64,000 bases of DNA from Paenibacillus sp. AN1007 (GCF_040702995.1 NZ_CP159992.1:1203501-1267500), one strand, 5' to 3'; shown: positions 27,094 through 36,342, counted from the stretch's first letter. Notes: a model not told the origin generated them from the sequence alone. A program made the numbers and translations.

Positions 27094-28908
27094 ATGACTG
27101 ACATTCGGGAAAGACAACGTAAAATTCGTAACTTTTCAATTATTGCACATATAGATCACGGTAAATCGACACTTGCGGACCGGATCTTGGAGTACACAGG
27201 TGCGCTGACATCACGTGAAATGCAGGAACAAGTGCTGGATCAGATGGATCTGGAACGTGAACGCGGAATTACAATTAAACTGCAGGCCGTTGCTCTCAAT
27301 TACAAGGCGGACGACGGCGAAGAGTATCTGCTGAATCTCATTGATACGCCAGGACACGTAGACTTTACGTATGAGGTTTCACGAAGTCTTGCTGCATGTG
27401 AAGGGGCTCTGCTTGTCGTTGATGCGGCTCAAGGGATCGAAGCGCAGACACTAGCTAACGTATACCTTGCGCTGGACAACAATCTGGAGATCCTGCCGGT
27501 CATTAACAAAATTGACCTGCCAAGTGCTGATCCGGAGCGGGTAAAGCAGGAAGTTGAAGATGTTATCGGACTCGATACCAGCAACGCTGTGCTGGCTTCG
27601 GCCAAGGCGGGCATCGGGATCAAAGAGATTCTGGAGCAGGTGGTGCAAAGTGTACCTGCGCCTGTTGGTGATCCAGATCAGCCGCTTAAAGCGCTGATTT
27701 TTGACTCCCACTATGACCCGTATAAAGGGGTTATCGTGTATGTGCGTGTAATTGACGGCAAAATCAAAGCAGGTTCCAAAATCAAAATGATGGCGACAAA
27801 CAAGTCATTTGAAGTTATCGAAGTAGGAGCGTTCAAGCCGCGCATGACCATTGTGGACGAGCTGAACGTTGGTGACGTAGGATTCATCGTGGCGGGTATC
27901 CGTCACGTCGGCGATACACAAGTCGGGGATACCGTTACCGATGCTAAACATCCGACACCTGAACCGCTTCCGGGTTATCGTAAAATTAATCCAATGGTTT
28001 ACTGTGGTCTGTATCCGATTGAAACATCAGACTACGTAGATCTGCGCGAGGCTTTGGAGAAGCTGCAGTTGAATGATGCTTCACTGAGCTTTGAGCCGGA
28101 GACATCCAGCGCACTGGGCTTTGGATTCCGCTGCGGATTCCTGGGACTCCTGCACATGGACGTTATTCAGGAGCGGATTGAGCGCGAGTTCAACATCCCG
28201 CTGATTACGACGGCTCCAAGCGTAATTTATCACGTAACGCTGACGAACGGCGAGATGATCCAGATCGATAACCCTTCGAACTATCCGGAGGTAGGACGGA
28301 TCGATTATGTTGAAGAACCATATGTCAAAGCTTCAATCATTGTACCGAACGATTATGTAGGAACGATTATGGAGCTGTGCCAGAACAAACGCGGCGAATT
28401 TATCAATATGGAATATATGGACACAACACGGGTTACGATTACATATGAGATCCCGTTGTCCGAGATCGTATATGACTTCTTCGACCAGCTGAAGTCCAGT
28501 ACCAAAGGGTACGCCTCCTTTGACTATGAGCTGTCCGGTTACCGCCAGTCCAATCTGGTGAAAATGGACATCCTGCTTAATAGCGAACAGGTCGATGCCT
28601 TGTCCTTTATCGTTCACAGAGATCGCGCATACAATCGCGGACGCATCATCTGTGAGAAGCTGCGCGAACTGATCCCGCGGCAGATGTTTGAAGTACCTAT
28701 TCAAGCGTCGGTAGGTACGAAGGTAGTTGCTCGTGAGACAGTTAAAGCAATGCGTAAAAACGTACTAGCCAAGTGTTACGGCGGTGACATCTCGCGTAAA
28801 CGGAAACTGCTTGAGAAGCAGAAGGAAGGTAAGAAGCGGATGAAGCAGGTGGGTAACGTAGAGGTGCCGCAAGAGGCATTTATGGCGGTACTGAAAATTG
28901 ATGATTAA
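27094..28908 (+). CDS. lepA: Elongation factor 4 (LepA), ribosomal GTPase
   Basis: 604 residues. GTPase motifs: P-loop [15 protein letters not shown]2 [14 protein letters not shown] and NKIDLP. The LepA-specific C-terminal domain ends with [18 protein letters not shown] and [12 protein letters not shown]. LepA acts on translating or assembling ribosomes at the membrane. Length and motifs are normal. Confidence 0.98.
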   Translation: MTDIRERQRKIRNFSIIAHIDHGKSTLADRILEYTGALTSREMQEQVLDQMDLERERGITIKLQAVALNYKADDGEEYLLNLIDTPGHVDFTYEVSRSLAACEGALLVVDAAQGIEAQTLANVYLALDNNLEILPVINKIDLPSADPERVKQEVEDVIGLDTSNAVLASAKAGIGIKEILEQVVQSVPAPVGDPDQPLKALIFDSHYDPYKGVIVYVRVIDGKIKAGSKIKMMATNKSFEVIEVGAFKPRMTIVDELNVGDVGFIVAGIRHVGDTQVGDTVTDAKHPTPEPLPGYRKINPMVYCGLYPIETSDYVDLREALEKLQLNDASLSFEPETSSALGFGFRCGFLGLLHMDVIQERIEREFNIPLITTAPSVIYHVTLTNGEMIQIDNPSNYPEVGRIDYVEEPYVKASIIVPNDYVGTIMELCQNKRGEFINMEYMDTTRVTITYEIPLSEIVYDFFDQLKSSTKGYASFDYELSGYRQSNLVKMDILLNSEQVDALSFIVHRDRAYNRGRIICEKLRELIPRQMFEVPIQASVGTKVVARETVKAMRKNVLAKCYGGDISRKRKLLEKQKEGKKRMKQVGNVEVPQEAFMAVLKIDD

Positions 28909-28969
28909 TAATTTAATTTCGGGTACAGCACAGATTGTGCGTATCGAAATTAAAATACTGTTAATTAAA

Positions 28970-29132
28970 CTATATAAGGTGAACTATTTTTACACACTAA
29001 CGGAGAGGACAGAAAAAACCTGAAAAAGCGGGGCGTTCGCCTTTATCAACGGATTTTTCCCTTTTGGGAAAGTGAATCAAAAAAATCTGGGGATAACAGC
29101 GATTGGAAGGTTATTCTGTCATTGGAGTGGAC
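28970..29132 (+). repeat. Copy A of a dispersed intergenic hairpin repeat
   Basis: This stretch closely matches 46524-46682: both start CTATATAAG, share CGGAGAGGAC (29001) and AACCTGAAAAAGCGG, then GGATTT..CCCTTT, AAAAATCTGGGGATAACAGC, GATTGGAAGGTTATTCTGTC, and end in GGAGTGGAC. An internal hairpin TTTCCC-TTTT-GGGAAA is present. No coding sequence or transposase is associated. Confidence 0.85.
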
Positions 29133-29177
29133 TGTGTAAAAGGTTAGATCATTTTATATAGATTAACATTTTAGCTG

Positions 29178-29206
29178 AAAGGGAAGCCAACTGGCTTTCC
29201 TTTTTT
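29178..29206 (+). terminator. Terminator between lepA and hemW
   Basis: GGGAAGCC (29181-29188) pairs with GGCTTTCC (29193-29200) and is followed by T6. Confidence 0.8.
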
Positions 29207-29227
29207 CAAATCAAGGGGGGACTTGTC

Positions 29228-30412
29228 GTGACACTTGCAGCAAACAGCCAGAAAACAGGTGCACCCCAAGCGGTGTATCTGCACATTCCATTTTGCACGA
29301 ATAAATGTTTTTACTGTGACTTTAATTCTTACGTTCTGAAGGATCAGCCGGTGATGCAGTACTTGGAGGCGCTGGAACGGGAGATGGAGCATACCGTCAA
29401 AGTGAATCCGCCTGGCGAGATTAAAACGATCTTTGTCGGTGGTGGTACACCAACCGCATTGAAACCGGATGAGATGGCATATTTCCTACGTTCAGTCAAA
29501 ACCTATTTCCCGAATTGGGCAGAGGATATTGAATTCTCAATGGAAGCCAATCCGGGAACAACGGATGCCGAGAAGCTTGCAGCCATGAAAGAAGGCGGTG
29601 TTAACCGTGTCAGCTTTGGTGTTCAGGCATTTCAGAATGATCTGCTGACAGGTATTGGACGTATTCACAATACAGACGATGTATACCGCAGCTTGGAGAA
29701 TGCACGTAAGGCGGGATTGGATAACCTGTCGATTGATTTGATGTTTGGCCTGCCAAATCAGACCGTAGAGATGCTGAACGAAAGCATCGACAAGGCGCTG
29801 GAACTGGATTTGAAGCATTATTCCATCTACAGCCTGAAGGTGGAGGAGAATACCCTTTTCCATACCCTGTATCAGAAAAATCAACTGCCTCTCCCTCACG
29901 AAGATGATGAGCTGCAGATGTATCTTCTATTAATGAAACGTATGAAAGAAGCGGGTTATGAACAGTATGAGATCAGCAACTTTGCCAAACCGGGCTTCGA
30001 GAGCCGTCATAATATCACCTATTGGCGTAATGAGGATTACTACGGACTCGGTGCTGGAGCGCATGGATATGTAGGTCGTGAACGCCATATGAACATCAAG
30101 GGCATTAACCCTTACGTAGAAGCCTCGCGTGCAGGACTGCCTCGTCTGGATCATTTCGAGATTGGGCGTGCAGAAGCGATGGAGGATTATTTGATGGTAG
30201 GCCTTCGTATGCTGGAGGGGGCTTCATCTTCTCGATTCCAGGACCAATTTGGAGAGTCGATGGAAGATGTCTTTGCCAAACCGCTCGGCAAAATGCTGCA
30301 TGCAGGATTGCTTGAGCGGACAGCAGACGGCTTTAAACTGAGTGAACAGGGTATTCTGTTCGGCAATGACGTTTTTGCCGAGTTTATCGGCTCCATATCG
30401 CTAAATTCGTAG
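29228..30412 (+). CDS. hemW: Radical SAM heme chaperone HemW
   Basis: 394 residues from a GTG at 29228 behind AAGGGGGGA. The radical SAM cluster motif is Cys23, Cys27, Cys30 in PFCTNKCFYCDF, without the extra Cys of true HemN. Also visible: IFVGGGTPTAL, NRVSFGVQAFQNDLL and the HemW-type C-terminal winged-helix region. HemW carries heme rather than oxidising coproporphyrinogen. The lepA-hemW-hrcA order is conserved, though here four accessory genes separate hemW from hrcA. Confidence 0.96.
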   Translation: MTLAANSQKTGAPQAVYLHIPFCTNKCFYCDFNSYVLKDQPVMQYLEALEREMEHTVKVNPPGEIKTIFVGGGTPTALKPDEMAYFLRSVKTYFPNWAEDIEFSMEANPGTTDAEKLAAMKEGGVNRVSFGVQAFQNDLLTGIGRIHNTDDVYRSLENARKAGLDNLSIDLMFGLPNQTVEMLNESIDKALELDLKHYSIYSLKVEENTLFHTLYQKNQLPLPHEDDELQMYLLLMKRMKEAGYEQYEISNFAKPGFESRHNITYWRNEDYYGLGAGAHGYVGRERHMNIKGINPYVEASRAGLPRLDHFEIGRAEAMEDYLMVGLRMLEGASSSRFQDQFGESMEDVFAKPLGKMLHAGLLERTADGFKLSEQGILFGNDVFAEFIGSISLNS

Positions 30413-30529
30413 CTTGAAATTCTATACGCTCTGTTGTATATTTATTCATATTGTTTTACAGGGCGTGTCAATTTAAACAACTACGAAGCTGGCTTTCCTC
30501 GGAAAGCGTCGTTATAGGAGGAGAGCTGG

Positions 30530-31000
30530 ATGTCGGTTATATGCAGGAAAGCTGTACCGGAAGATGTTGAGCCGCTGTTTGAAATGATTAAGGGATATGC
30601 CGAGCGTGGGATCATGCTTCCGCGTTCAAGGGAAGTCCTGCATCGGCAGCTGGAGCATTTTATTGTGGCTGAAGTAGAAGGCGTAGTTGTAGGCTGCGGC
30701 TCACTCTGCCGTCTGGGGAATGATTTGGTGGAAGTCAGATCTCTGGGTATTTCTGAGGGATATAAAGGACTGGGCATTGGTTCCCGCCTGCTTGACCGAC
30801 TTGTTGAAGAAGCCGAGAGACAGCAAATTCCGAAGGTGATGGCGCTCACTTATGAGGTTTCCTTTTTTCTGAAGAATGGCTTTGCTGTAGTAGAGAAGGA
30901 AATTTTCCCTGAAAAGGTGTGGACAGACTGCGTTCACTGCAGCAAACAGGATTGCTGTGACGAGATTGCCGTTCTGAAGGAATTGAATGTTTCAGCGTAA
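30530..31000 (+). CDS. GNAT N-acetyltransferase, short ArgA-like
   Basis: 156 residues behind ATAGGAGGAG. The GNAT acetyl-CoA site is VRSLGISEGYKGLGIGSRLL. The end WTDCVHCSKQDCCDEIAV, with its cysteines, is like short stand-alone N-acetylglutamate synthase-type proteins. Transfer of acetyl to glutamate or another amino acid is therefore possible but not shown; there are no arginine genes nearby. Monocistronic, with a strong terminator 32 bases downstream. Confidence 0.85.
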   Translation: MSVICRKAVPEDVEPLFEMIKGYAERGIMLPRSREVLHRQLEHFIVAEVEGVVVGCGSLCRLGNDLVEVRSLGISEGYKGLGIGSRLLDRLVEEAERQQIPKVMALTYEVSFFLKNGFAVVEKEIFPEKVWTDCVHCSKQDCCDEIAVLKELNVSA

Positions 31001-31031
31001 ATGTATGCTTCAACAATATGCTTCTAAATAG

Positions 31032-31084
31032 AAAGATCACATGCCGGAAACCTGAGGGTTTTATATGGATGTGGTCTTTTTTTT
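31032..31084 (+). terminator. Terminator after the GNAT gene
   Basis: AAAGATCACAT (31032-31042) pairs with ATGTGGTCTTT (31069-31079; one G-T pair), followed by T residues to 31084. Confidence 0.85.
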
Positions 31085-31165
31085 GCTGTTTATTTTCATA
31101 TACTTTTCACACACTTCTCCCATTATTCTCACACAACCTCTTGATAAGATGAACTTACATAAGCG

Positions 31166-31250
31166 ATCCGCAGTAAACTCCAAGGCCAAACAGCCGGAGA
31201 ATACGGACTGGAGCAAAGTTTCAAACTTCTCCGTTACCGATTAAGCGGAT
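31166..31250 (+). promoter_or_regulatory. Candidate structured leader RNA with pseudoknot
   Basis: ATCCGC (31166-31171) pairs with GCGGAT (31245-31250) to close the element. CTCCA (31178-31182) pairs with TGGAG (31209-31213), and CGGAGAA (31195-31201) with TTCTCCG (31227-31233); these two cross, giving a pseudoknot. Short blocks CAAAC, GCAAAG and GTTACCGA resemble the core of the c-di-GMP-I (GEMM) riboswitch, but the usual third stem is missing. It ends 19 bases before the ribosome site of the next gene. Ligand and class are unknown. Confidence 0.45.
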
Positions 31251-31280
31251 GGCTCAATCTAAAGAATGAGGTGACCAATC

Positions 31281-32186
31281 ATGAAAAAATGGACAAAAAA
31301 AGTGGCAGCTTTGGCAGCAGCATTTAGTTTAATTGGCGGAGCAGGAAGTGCTTTTGCCGCAGCAGCACCTGTCGTCAATTCGGTGAAACCGGCCGAGACA
31401 CAAAAAGCGGGATCCGCAGCAAAATCAACGATGAAATCTACAGCGACTCCTACGGCCAAAACATCAGCAGCGCCAGCAAAATCGACGGGAACTAAATCAG
31501 CGGATAAAACGGCAGCTGCGGCGTCAAGCAGCACTTCAACCAAGACACCTGCTAAAGCTGAGGTTAAAACAACATCTTCCAAAACAACAGCTGTAACCAA
31601 GAAAGAAACAACGACTCACAAAGCAAATGCGGTAACACATAAAGCCAAAAAGGTGAAACATAAAGTGAAAAAGGCTGTGCACAAATCAAAAGTAACTCAC
31701 AGAGCCAAAAGAGCTTCTCATAAAACAACAGCGATGCATCATAAAGGAAGAAAAGCTGCACACAAAGCAAAAACAGTAACACATAAAGCAAAAACAACGA
31801 CCCATAATGTAAAAGCAGCTGCCCATACAGCAAAACAGACTTCGCATAAAGCTTCAGCGGCAGCAAAGACTGCTGCACATAAAGCCAAACAAACGGCACA
31901 CAAAGCGAAAAAAGCCGCTCACAAAATCGCAGCGCAAAAAGTAACAGCTAAGAAAACGGTTGGGACTAAAACGCCCGCAGCGAAGACAACGGTAAACAAA
32001 ACAACTGCATCAAAAACGGGAGTGAAAAAATCAACAGCGGTAATATTTCCAAAAACAGCGGCAAATAAAGTAACTGTGACTACGACACACAAAACAAAGT
32101 CTCCAGCAGCAGCGGCAAAAGCACCGGCAGCATCAAAGGGTACCGATAAAAAAGTGGAAGCAAAATCAAGCACAACCCATAAATAA
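31281..32186 (+). CDS. Secreted Lys/Ala/Thr/His-rich repetitive protein
   Basis: 301 residues after GAGGTGA. A clear signal peptide (KKWTKKVAALAAAFSLIGG, then AGSAFA) is followed by a low-complexity chain of Ala, Lys, Thr, Ser and His. The centre (about residues 110-215) is built from short THKAK/AHKAK-type repeats with over 20 histidines. Composition recalls histone H1-like or PAKKA proteins, but it should be exported. Strong positive charge suggests binding to wall teichoic acids, DNA or polyanions, and the histidines could bind metal; both are inference. It precedes a two-component system. Confidence 0.8.
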   Translation: MKKWTKKVAALAAAFSLIGGAGSAFAAAAPVVNSVKPAETQKAGSAAKSTMKSTATPTAKTSAAPAKSTGTKSADKTAAAASSSTSTKTPAKAEVKTTSSKTTAVTKKETTTHKANAVTHKAKKVKHKVKKAVHKSKVTHRAKRASHKTTAMHHKGRKAAHKAKTVTHKAKTTTHNVKAAAHTAKQTSHKASAAAKTAAHKAKQTAHKAKKAAHKIAAQKVTAKKTVGTKTPAAKTTVNKTTASKTGVKKSTAVIFPKTAANKVTVTTTHKTKSPAAAAKAPAASKGTDKKVEAKSSTTHK

Positions 32187-32270
32187 GAATATGCGCTCTG
32201 ATGTGTCCGATCTCTACCCTCTCAGCCAATGATTTAATGCATCAGTGACATATGTTATGCAGCGGCATAC

Positions 32271-32304
32271 AGACGGAGTCCTCTTATGGGAATCTCCGTC
32301 TTTT
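32271..32304 (+). terminator. Terminator after the repeat-protein gene
   Basis: AGACGGAG (32271-32278) pairs with CTCCGTCT (32294-32301) and ends in a short T-run. Confidence 0.75.
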
Positions 32305-32355
32305 CCATGTTAAGCGGTTGTTTGGAGACGGGAATAGGGTGTATTCACTGAAGTT

Positions 32356-32429
32356 TTGAAAAACAGATGCTGACTCTGTTACATTAGTAGTGACATATTT
32401 AATAAACAACATATCAGAAGTGATATATT
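32356..32429 (+). promoter_or_regulatory. Promoter and direct repeats upstream of the two-component genes
   Basis: A SigA-like TTGAAA-18-TACATT spans 32356-32385. Two near-identical 11-mers, AGTGACATATT (32389-32399) and AGTGATATATT (32419-32429), are spaced 30 bases (three helical turns) apart and lie downstream of the -10. They could be response-regulator sites; this is inference. Confidence 0.4.
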
Positions 32430-32449
32430 CATGATTGAGGTGACTGCCA

Positions 32450-33175
32450 ATGCCGCGTATTTTTGTAGTCGATGATGATCCGTCCATACTGCAGCTCATT
32501 ACAGGTTATTTGAAAAAGGAACAATATGAAGTGAACTCGTTCGCGCATGGCAGGGAACTGGTTGGGGAAGTTCGTTCCAAAAAGCCCGACTGCTTGATTC
32601 TTGACATTATGATGCCAGGCGTCGATGGGCTTACACTTTTGACCGAGCTGCGGACCTTTACCGAAATTCCGATTATTATGGTGTCGGCACGGGGTGAGGA
32701 GATTGATCGTTTAAATGGTCTTGAACTGGGGTGCAGCGATTTTCTGAGCAAACCTTTCAATCCTCGTGAACTGGTTGCAAGAGTTAAAAGTATGCTTCGT
32801 CTGATCAGCAGCAGTCGGTTATCCCATGGTAAAGATTCCAGGGAAGCGACTGATTTGCCTAAGGAAGGGTCTTATTTTAATGTGGGTAACGTCCAGATTT
32901 CAGAAGAATTCCGGCGCGTCAATGTTCGGGGGGAGGAACTTGGACTAACAGGCAGGGAATATGAGCTTCTATTGTTTCTGTCGCAGCATCTGGACCGTCC
33001 CTTCAGCAGAGAACAGCTGATTCAGCAGGTCTGGAATTATGATTTTTATGGTGAAGTACGTGTGGTTGATGATATCGTGAAACGGATTCGCAAGAAGCTT
33101 GTGCAGGTTCAAGCGACGCTGAGCATCGATACCGTCTGGGGGTTCGGCTATAAAGCAGCTGTACATGCGCGATGA
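32450..33175 (+). CDS. OmpR/PhoB-family response regulator
   Basis: 241 residues. The receiver domain has the acidic pair in FVVDDDPS, the phosphate-accepting Asp52 (CLILDIMMPG) and Lys101 (FLSKPF). The C-terminal winged helix shows LTGREYELLLFLSQHLDRPFS and the recognition region VVDDIVKRIRKKL. Coupled to the kinase by ATGA. The regulon is unknown; the neighbouring secreted repeat-protein gene is one candidate. Confidence 0.95.
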   Translation: MPRIFVVDDDPSILQLITGYLKKEQYEVNSFAHGRELVGEVRSKKPDCLILDIMMPGVDGLTLLTELRTFTEIPIIMVSARGEEIDRLNGLELGCSDFLSKPFNPRELVARVKSMLRLISSSRLSHGKDSREATDLPKEGSYFNVGNVQISEEFRRVNVRGEELGLTGREYELLLFLSQHLDRPFSREQLIQQVWNYDFYGEVRVVDDIVKRIRKKLVQVQATLSIDTVWGFGYKAAVHAR

Positions 33176-34521
33176 AAACGATCCGCAGCAAAATGCTGCT
33201 CGCCTTGTTCGCAAGCATGCTGGTTACGGTGGCATTTACCGTGATGTTTTTTATCCATCTTTTTGATGATATTTTGCTCAACCAGGTGAAGCAGCAGTTA
33301 AATGATCAGACGAAAAAGGCTGTCAAAGTTATTCGTGTAGATGACCTCGAAGATCTGGATAATAACAGTTTTCGTTTTTTTATCAAGGATATTCTTTTTT
33401 ATGCAGACTATTTTGTCATTGATGGAGAAAATAACATCGTAGCCTCAAGTAGTTCAGGTCGTGTCGGAATGAAGCTGGAAGGATTTCCGGGTACACACGA
33501 AGGTTATATGATTTTAAATGGAAAAAAGGTTCTCTATAGTGAGGCTGAGCTGTCACATAAACAGTTTCGGGTTATTTTGTATTCTCCCCTATCTTCACTA
33601 AGGGCGATGTATATTCCGCTGTTTCGCACAACGCTTCTGTCTATTGCTGCCAGCTTTGTTGTGATTCTGCTGATCGGATTATTTGCTGTATGGCGTACAG
33701 TTCAGCCGCTGAATCGACTGAAAGAGGCTGTGAGCAAGTATGAACCAAACATGCCTGATAAGGAGCCGTTTCTGCAAGCCGACCATACCGAAATTGGCGA
33801 ACTGATTCATACCTTTCAACTCATGAGCAGCAGACTTGATGACCATCATCGTCATCAGCTGGAATTTTTGCAAAATGTATCCCATGAATTGAAGACACCG
33901 CTGATGTCTATTCAAGGTTACGTCTATGCGATTCAAGATCAGGTGGTTTCCACCGATCAGGGGCTTGATATCATTGCTGCCCAATCCCAGCGGCTCATTG
34001 ATATGGTAGGGAAGCTGATCCAGCTCTCCAGACTGGAAACTGTGGATGAGGAGTGGCCGATGACCATGATTGACCTGAAAAGCATGGCCGAAGAGGCGGT
34101 GTACCTGCTTATGCCAACCGCACTGCAGCGCGGAGTACAGTTGACAGCAGCAGCTGATTCATTCATGGTTGAGACAGCCGGAGAGCAGTTGTTTCAAATC
34201 CTGTTAAACCTCTTGCAAAATGCAGTTCGGCATACCCGAACTCAAGTGAAATTGAGTTTGGAACACCCGGCCAGTGATGCTGCTGACTGGATTTTTCATA
34301 TTGATGATGACGGACCAGGCTTGAATGAGCATGACCGTCAGCATATTTTTCGGCGATTTTATACGGGAAACAATGGAGTGACCGGCCTTGGACTGGCGAT
34401 CAGCAAACAGCTGGCAGCACATCTTCATGCTGATTTGGTGTATAGTGACTCGCCGCTGGGAGGCGCGCGCTTTAGTCTGAGACATTACTCAGTCGATAAA
34501 GAATTACAGCAGCAAGACTAA
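33172..34521 (+). CDS. Sensor histidine kinase
   Basis: 449 residues. Two membrane helices (about residues 9-30 and 145-168) enclose an extracellular sensor of about 115 residues. A HAMP linker follows, then the phosphorylated His238 in VSHELKTPLMSIQGY. The ATPase domain has N box LLNLLQNAVRHT, G1 DDDGPGL and G2 VTGLGLAIS. Typical partner of the OmpR-type regulator upstream. Input signal unknown. A T-poor hairpin follows the stop. Confidence 0.95.
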   Translation: MKTIRSKMLLALFASMLVTVAFTVMFFIHLFDDILLNQVKQQLNDQTKKAVKVIRVDDLEDLDNNSFRFFIKDILFYADYFVIDGENNIVASSSSGRVGMKLEGFPGTHEGYMILNGKKVLYSEAELSHKQFRVILYSPLSSLRAMYIPLFRTTLLSIAASFVVILLIGLFAVWRTVQPLNRLKEAVSKYEPNMPDKEPFLQADHTEIGELIHTFQLMSSRLDDHHRHQLEFLQNVSHELKTPLMSIQGYVYAIQDQVVSTDQGLDIIAAQSQRLIDMVGKLIQLSRLETVDEEWPMTMIDLKSMAEEAVYLLMPTALQRGVQLTAAADSFMVETAGEQLFQILLNLLQNAVRHTRTQVKLSLEHPASDAADWIFHIDDDGPGLNEHDRQHIFRRFYTGNNGVTGLGLAISKQLAAHLHADLVYSDSPLGGARFSLRHYSVDKELQQQD

Positions 34522-34555
34522 TAACCTGCAACCTGCGTTATAAGTGCAGGTTATT
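34520..34555 (+). terminator. Hairpin after the kinase gene
   Basis: AATAACCTGCA (34520-34530) pairs perfectly with TGCAGGTTATT (34545-34555). There is no U-tract, so termination may be partial. Confidence 0.55.
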
Positions 34556-34596
34556 GGCCTATACTATAAATAGATGATTACAATCCGCAAACTCAC

Positions 34597-34626
34597 TTGA
34601 CAATGATCATGTCAGTTTGGTATTTT
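34597..34626 (+). promoter_or_regulatory. SigA-type promoter of the hrcA operon
   Basis: TTGACA (34597-34602) and TATTTT (34621-34626) with an 18-base spacer, placed just before the CIRCE element. Confidence 0.65.
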
Positions 34627-34637
34627 TGTATTACCGA

Positions 34638-34664
34638 TTAGCACTCATCTAACCGGAGTGCTAA
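34638..34664 (+). promoter_or_regulatory. CIRCE operator (HrcA binding site)
   Basis: TTAGCACTC-N9-GAGTGCTAA is an exact match to the CIRCE consensus, with both nine-base arms perfect. It sits at the transcription start of hrcA-grpE-dnaK, giving heat-inducible autoregulation by HrcA. Confidence 0.98.
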
Positions 34665-34704
34665 CGACATGGGACAGTACAGTCAGAAGGAGGGAATACT
34701 CACC

Positions 34705-35736
34705 ATGTTAACAGAGCGTCAACGAATGATTCTGAACGCTATAGTGGATGACTATATCCGTTCAGCTGAGCCCGTAGGGTCCCGAAGCATTTCCAAAAGA
34801 GGAGATGTTGGATACAGTCCGGCGACCATTCGGAATGAAATGGCCGATCTTGAAGAGATGGGTTTTCTGGAACAGCCGCATACATCAGCTGGACGCATTC
34901 CTTCACACAAGGGTTATCGATATTATGTCGATCATTTGGTTCCTTGGAATCAGGTGGAGCCGCAGGAATTGGATGATTTAAAGTCATTCTTTGCAGAAAA
35001 ACTGAATGTTATGGAACAGGTTATTCAGCACGCTTCGAACATTTTATCTCATATGACTAACTATACTTCCATTTTGCTCGGACCAGAGGTGTTCCATACT
35101 TCACTTCGTCACTTCCAGCTGCTTCCGCTGAATGACAATGAAGCTGTGGCGATTATCGTTACCAACACGGGTCAGGTGGAGAACAAAACAGTCCAGATCC
35201 CCCCTGAAATTTCGGTGGCCGAGATGGAGAATGTCGTTCGTCTGTTAAACAGCAAATTGGTAGGCGTACCGATTTACAAGTTGAAATCACGGCTTTATAC
35301 CGAGCTTGGTCAAGAGATGGAGCGCCATATCACACGTTATGAGGAAGTTATGCAGGTACTCAACAGCGCGTTTGATAATGAGCATGACAATCGTCTTTTC
35401 CTCAGCGGTGCGACCAATATGCTGACACAGCCCGAGTTCAGAGATGTGGAAAAGGTTAAAGACATTCTGGATTTGTTAGATGAGACACCAACATTAATGA
35501 AATTGATGATGCCAGTGCCCGGCGGGCCCGGAATTCAGGTGCGAATTGGTACCGAGAACGATCATGAGGCCTTTGCGAACTGCAGTTTGATTACAGCGTC
35601 CTATTCATTGGACGGCGAGGCACTTGGGTCCATCGGAATTCTGGGACCAACCCGGATGGATTATGCACGTGTCATCCATATTTTAAATACATTATCCCGT
35701 GATCTTACGACGATGCTGACTACTCGCTTCAAATAA
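34705..35736 (+). CDS. hrcA: Heat-inducible transcription repressor HrcA
   Basis: 343 residues from the ATG at 34705, ten bases after AGGAGGG; the in-frame upstream extension has no ribosome site and overlaps the leader. The N-terminal winged helix is typical (VGSRSISKRGDVGYSPATIRNE and LEQPHTSAGRIPSHKGYRYYVD), as is the C-terminal core ending GSIGILGPTRMDYARVI. HrcA binds the CIRCE element upstream and depends on GroEL for folding. Confidence 0.98.
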   Translation: MLTERQRMILNAIVDDYIRSAEPVGSRSISKRGDVGYSPATIRNEMADLEEMGFLEQPHTSAGRIPSHKGYRYYVDHLVPWNQVEPQELDDLKSFFAEKLNVMEQVIQHASNILSHMTNYTSILLGPEVFHTSLRHFQLLPLNDNEAVAIIVTNTGQVENKTVQIPPEISVAEMENVVRLLNSKLVGVPIYKLKSRLYTELGQEMERHITRYEEVMQVLNSAFDNEHDNRLFLSGATNMLTQPEFRDVEKVKDILDLLDETPTLMKLMMPVPGGPGIQVRIGTENDHEAFANCSLITASYSLDGEALGSIGILGPTRMDYARVIHILNTLSRDLTTMLTTRFK

Positions 35737-35778
35737 GCAGCGGGAATTATGATTCATTTATATAAGGAGGTGAACATC

Positions 35779-36342
35779 TTGAAAGAGGAGCAAACATTCA
35801 CAGAAGAGCAAGAGGTAACAGCCGCCGAGCAGGAGCCAGTCAATGAGGCTGCAGCTGCTGAAGCACAGGCTGAGGAAATAACCGATCAGGAGCAGGCTGA
35901 GCTGGCGCGTTTGAAAACAGAGGCTGAGGAAAACCAGCAGCGTTTTGTACGTGCACAGGCTGATTTTGATAACTTCCGCCGCCGCACACAGAAGGAAAAA
36001 GAGGAGCTTGCGAAGTACGCTTCGATGAAGCTGGTCACCGAATTGGTTCCGGTTTTGGATAATTTCGAGCGTGCTATGGCAACTGTACCGGAAGGGACAG
36101 AGACTGAATCTTTTGCCAAAGGAATTCAAATGATTTTACGTCAATTGGAAACCGTGCTGACGAACGAAGGCCTGACTGCGATGGAAGCGGTTGGACAACC
36201 GTTTAACCCGGAGTTCCACCAAGCGATTATGCAGGTGGAGAGCGAGGAACACGAAGAAGGCATCGTGGTGGAAGAGGTTCAAAAAGGCTACATGCTGAAG
36301 GATAAAGTGCTTCGTCCGGCTATGGTTAAAGTCAGTTCTTAA
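35779..36342 (+). CDS. grpE: GrpE nucleotide exchange factor
   Basis: 187 residues from a TTG at 35779, eight bases after a perfect AAGGAGGTGA; the ORF runs 30 bases further upstream but that part covers the ribosome site. An acidic Glu/Ala-rich N-terminus is followed by a long coiled coil (RAQADFDNFRRRTQKEKEEL) and a beta domain with GYMLKDKVLRPAMVKVS. It releases ADP from DnaK. Confidence 0.96.
   Translation: MKEEQTFTEEQEVTAAEQEPVNEAAAAEAQAEEITDQEQAELARLKTEAEENQQRFVRAQADFDNFRRRTQKEKEELAKYASMKLVTELVPVLDNFERAMATVPEGTETESFAKGIQMILRQLETVLTNEGLTAMEAVGQPFNPEFHQAIMQVESEEHEEGIVVEEVQKGYMLKDKVLRPAMVKVSS

Noticed and set aside
31166..31250. Direct call as a c-di-GMP or c-di-AMP riboswitch
   Set aside because: Only short blocks match c-di-GMP-I and one full stem is missing; the conserved blocks of the ydaO (c-di-AMP) class are absent. 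Kept as an unclassified structured leader.
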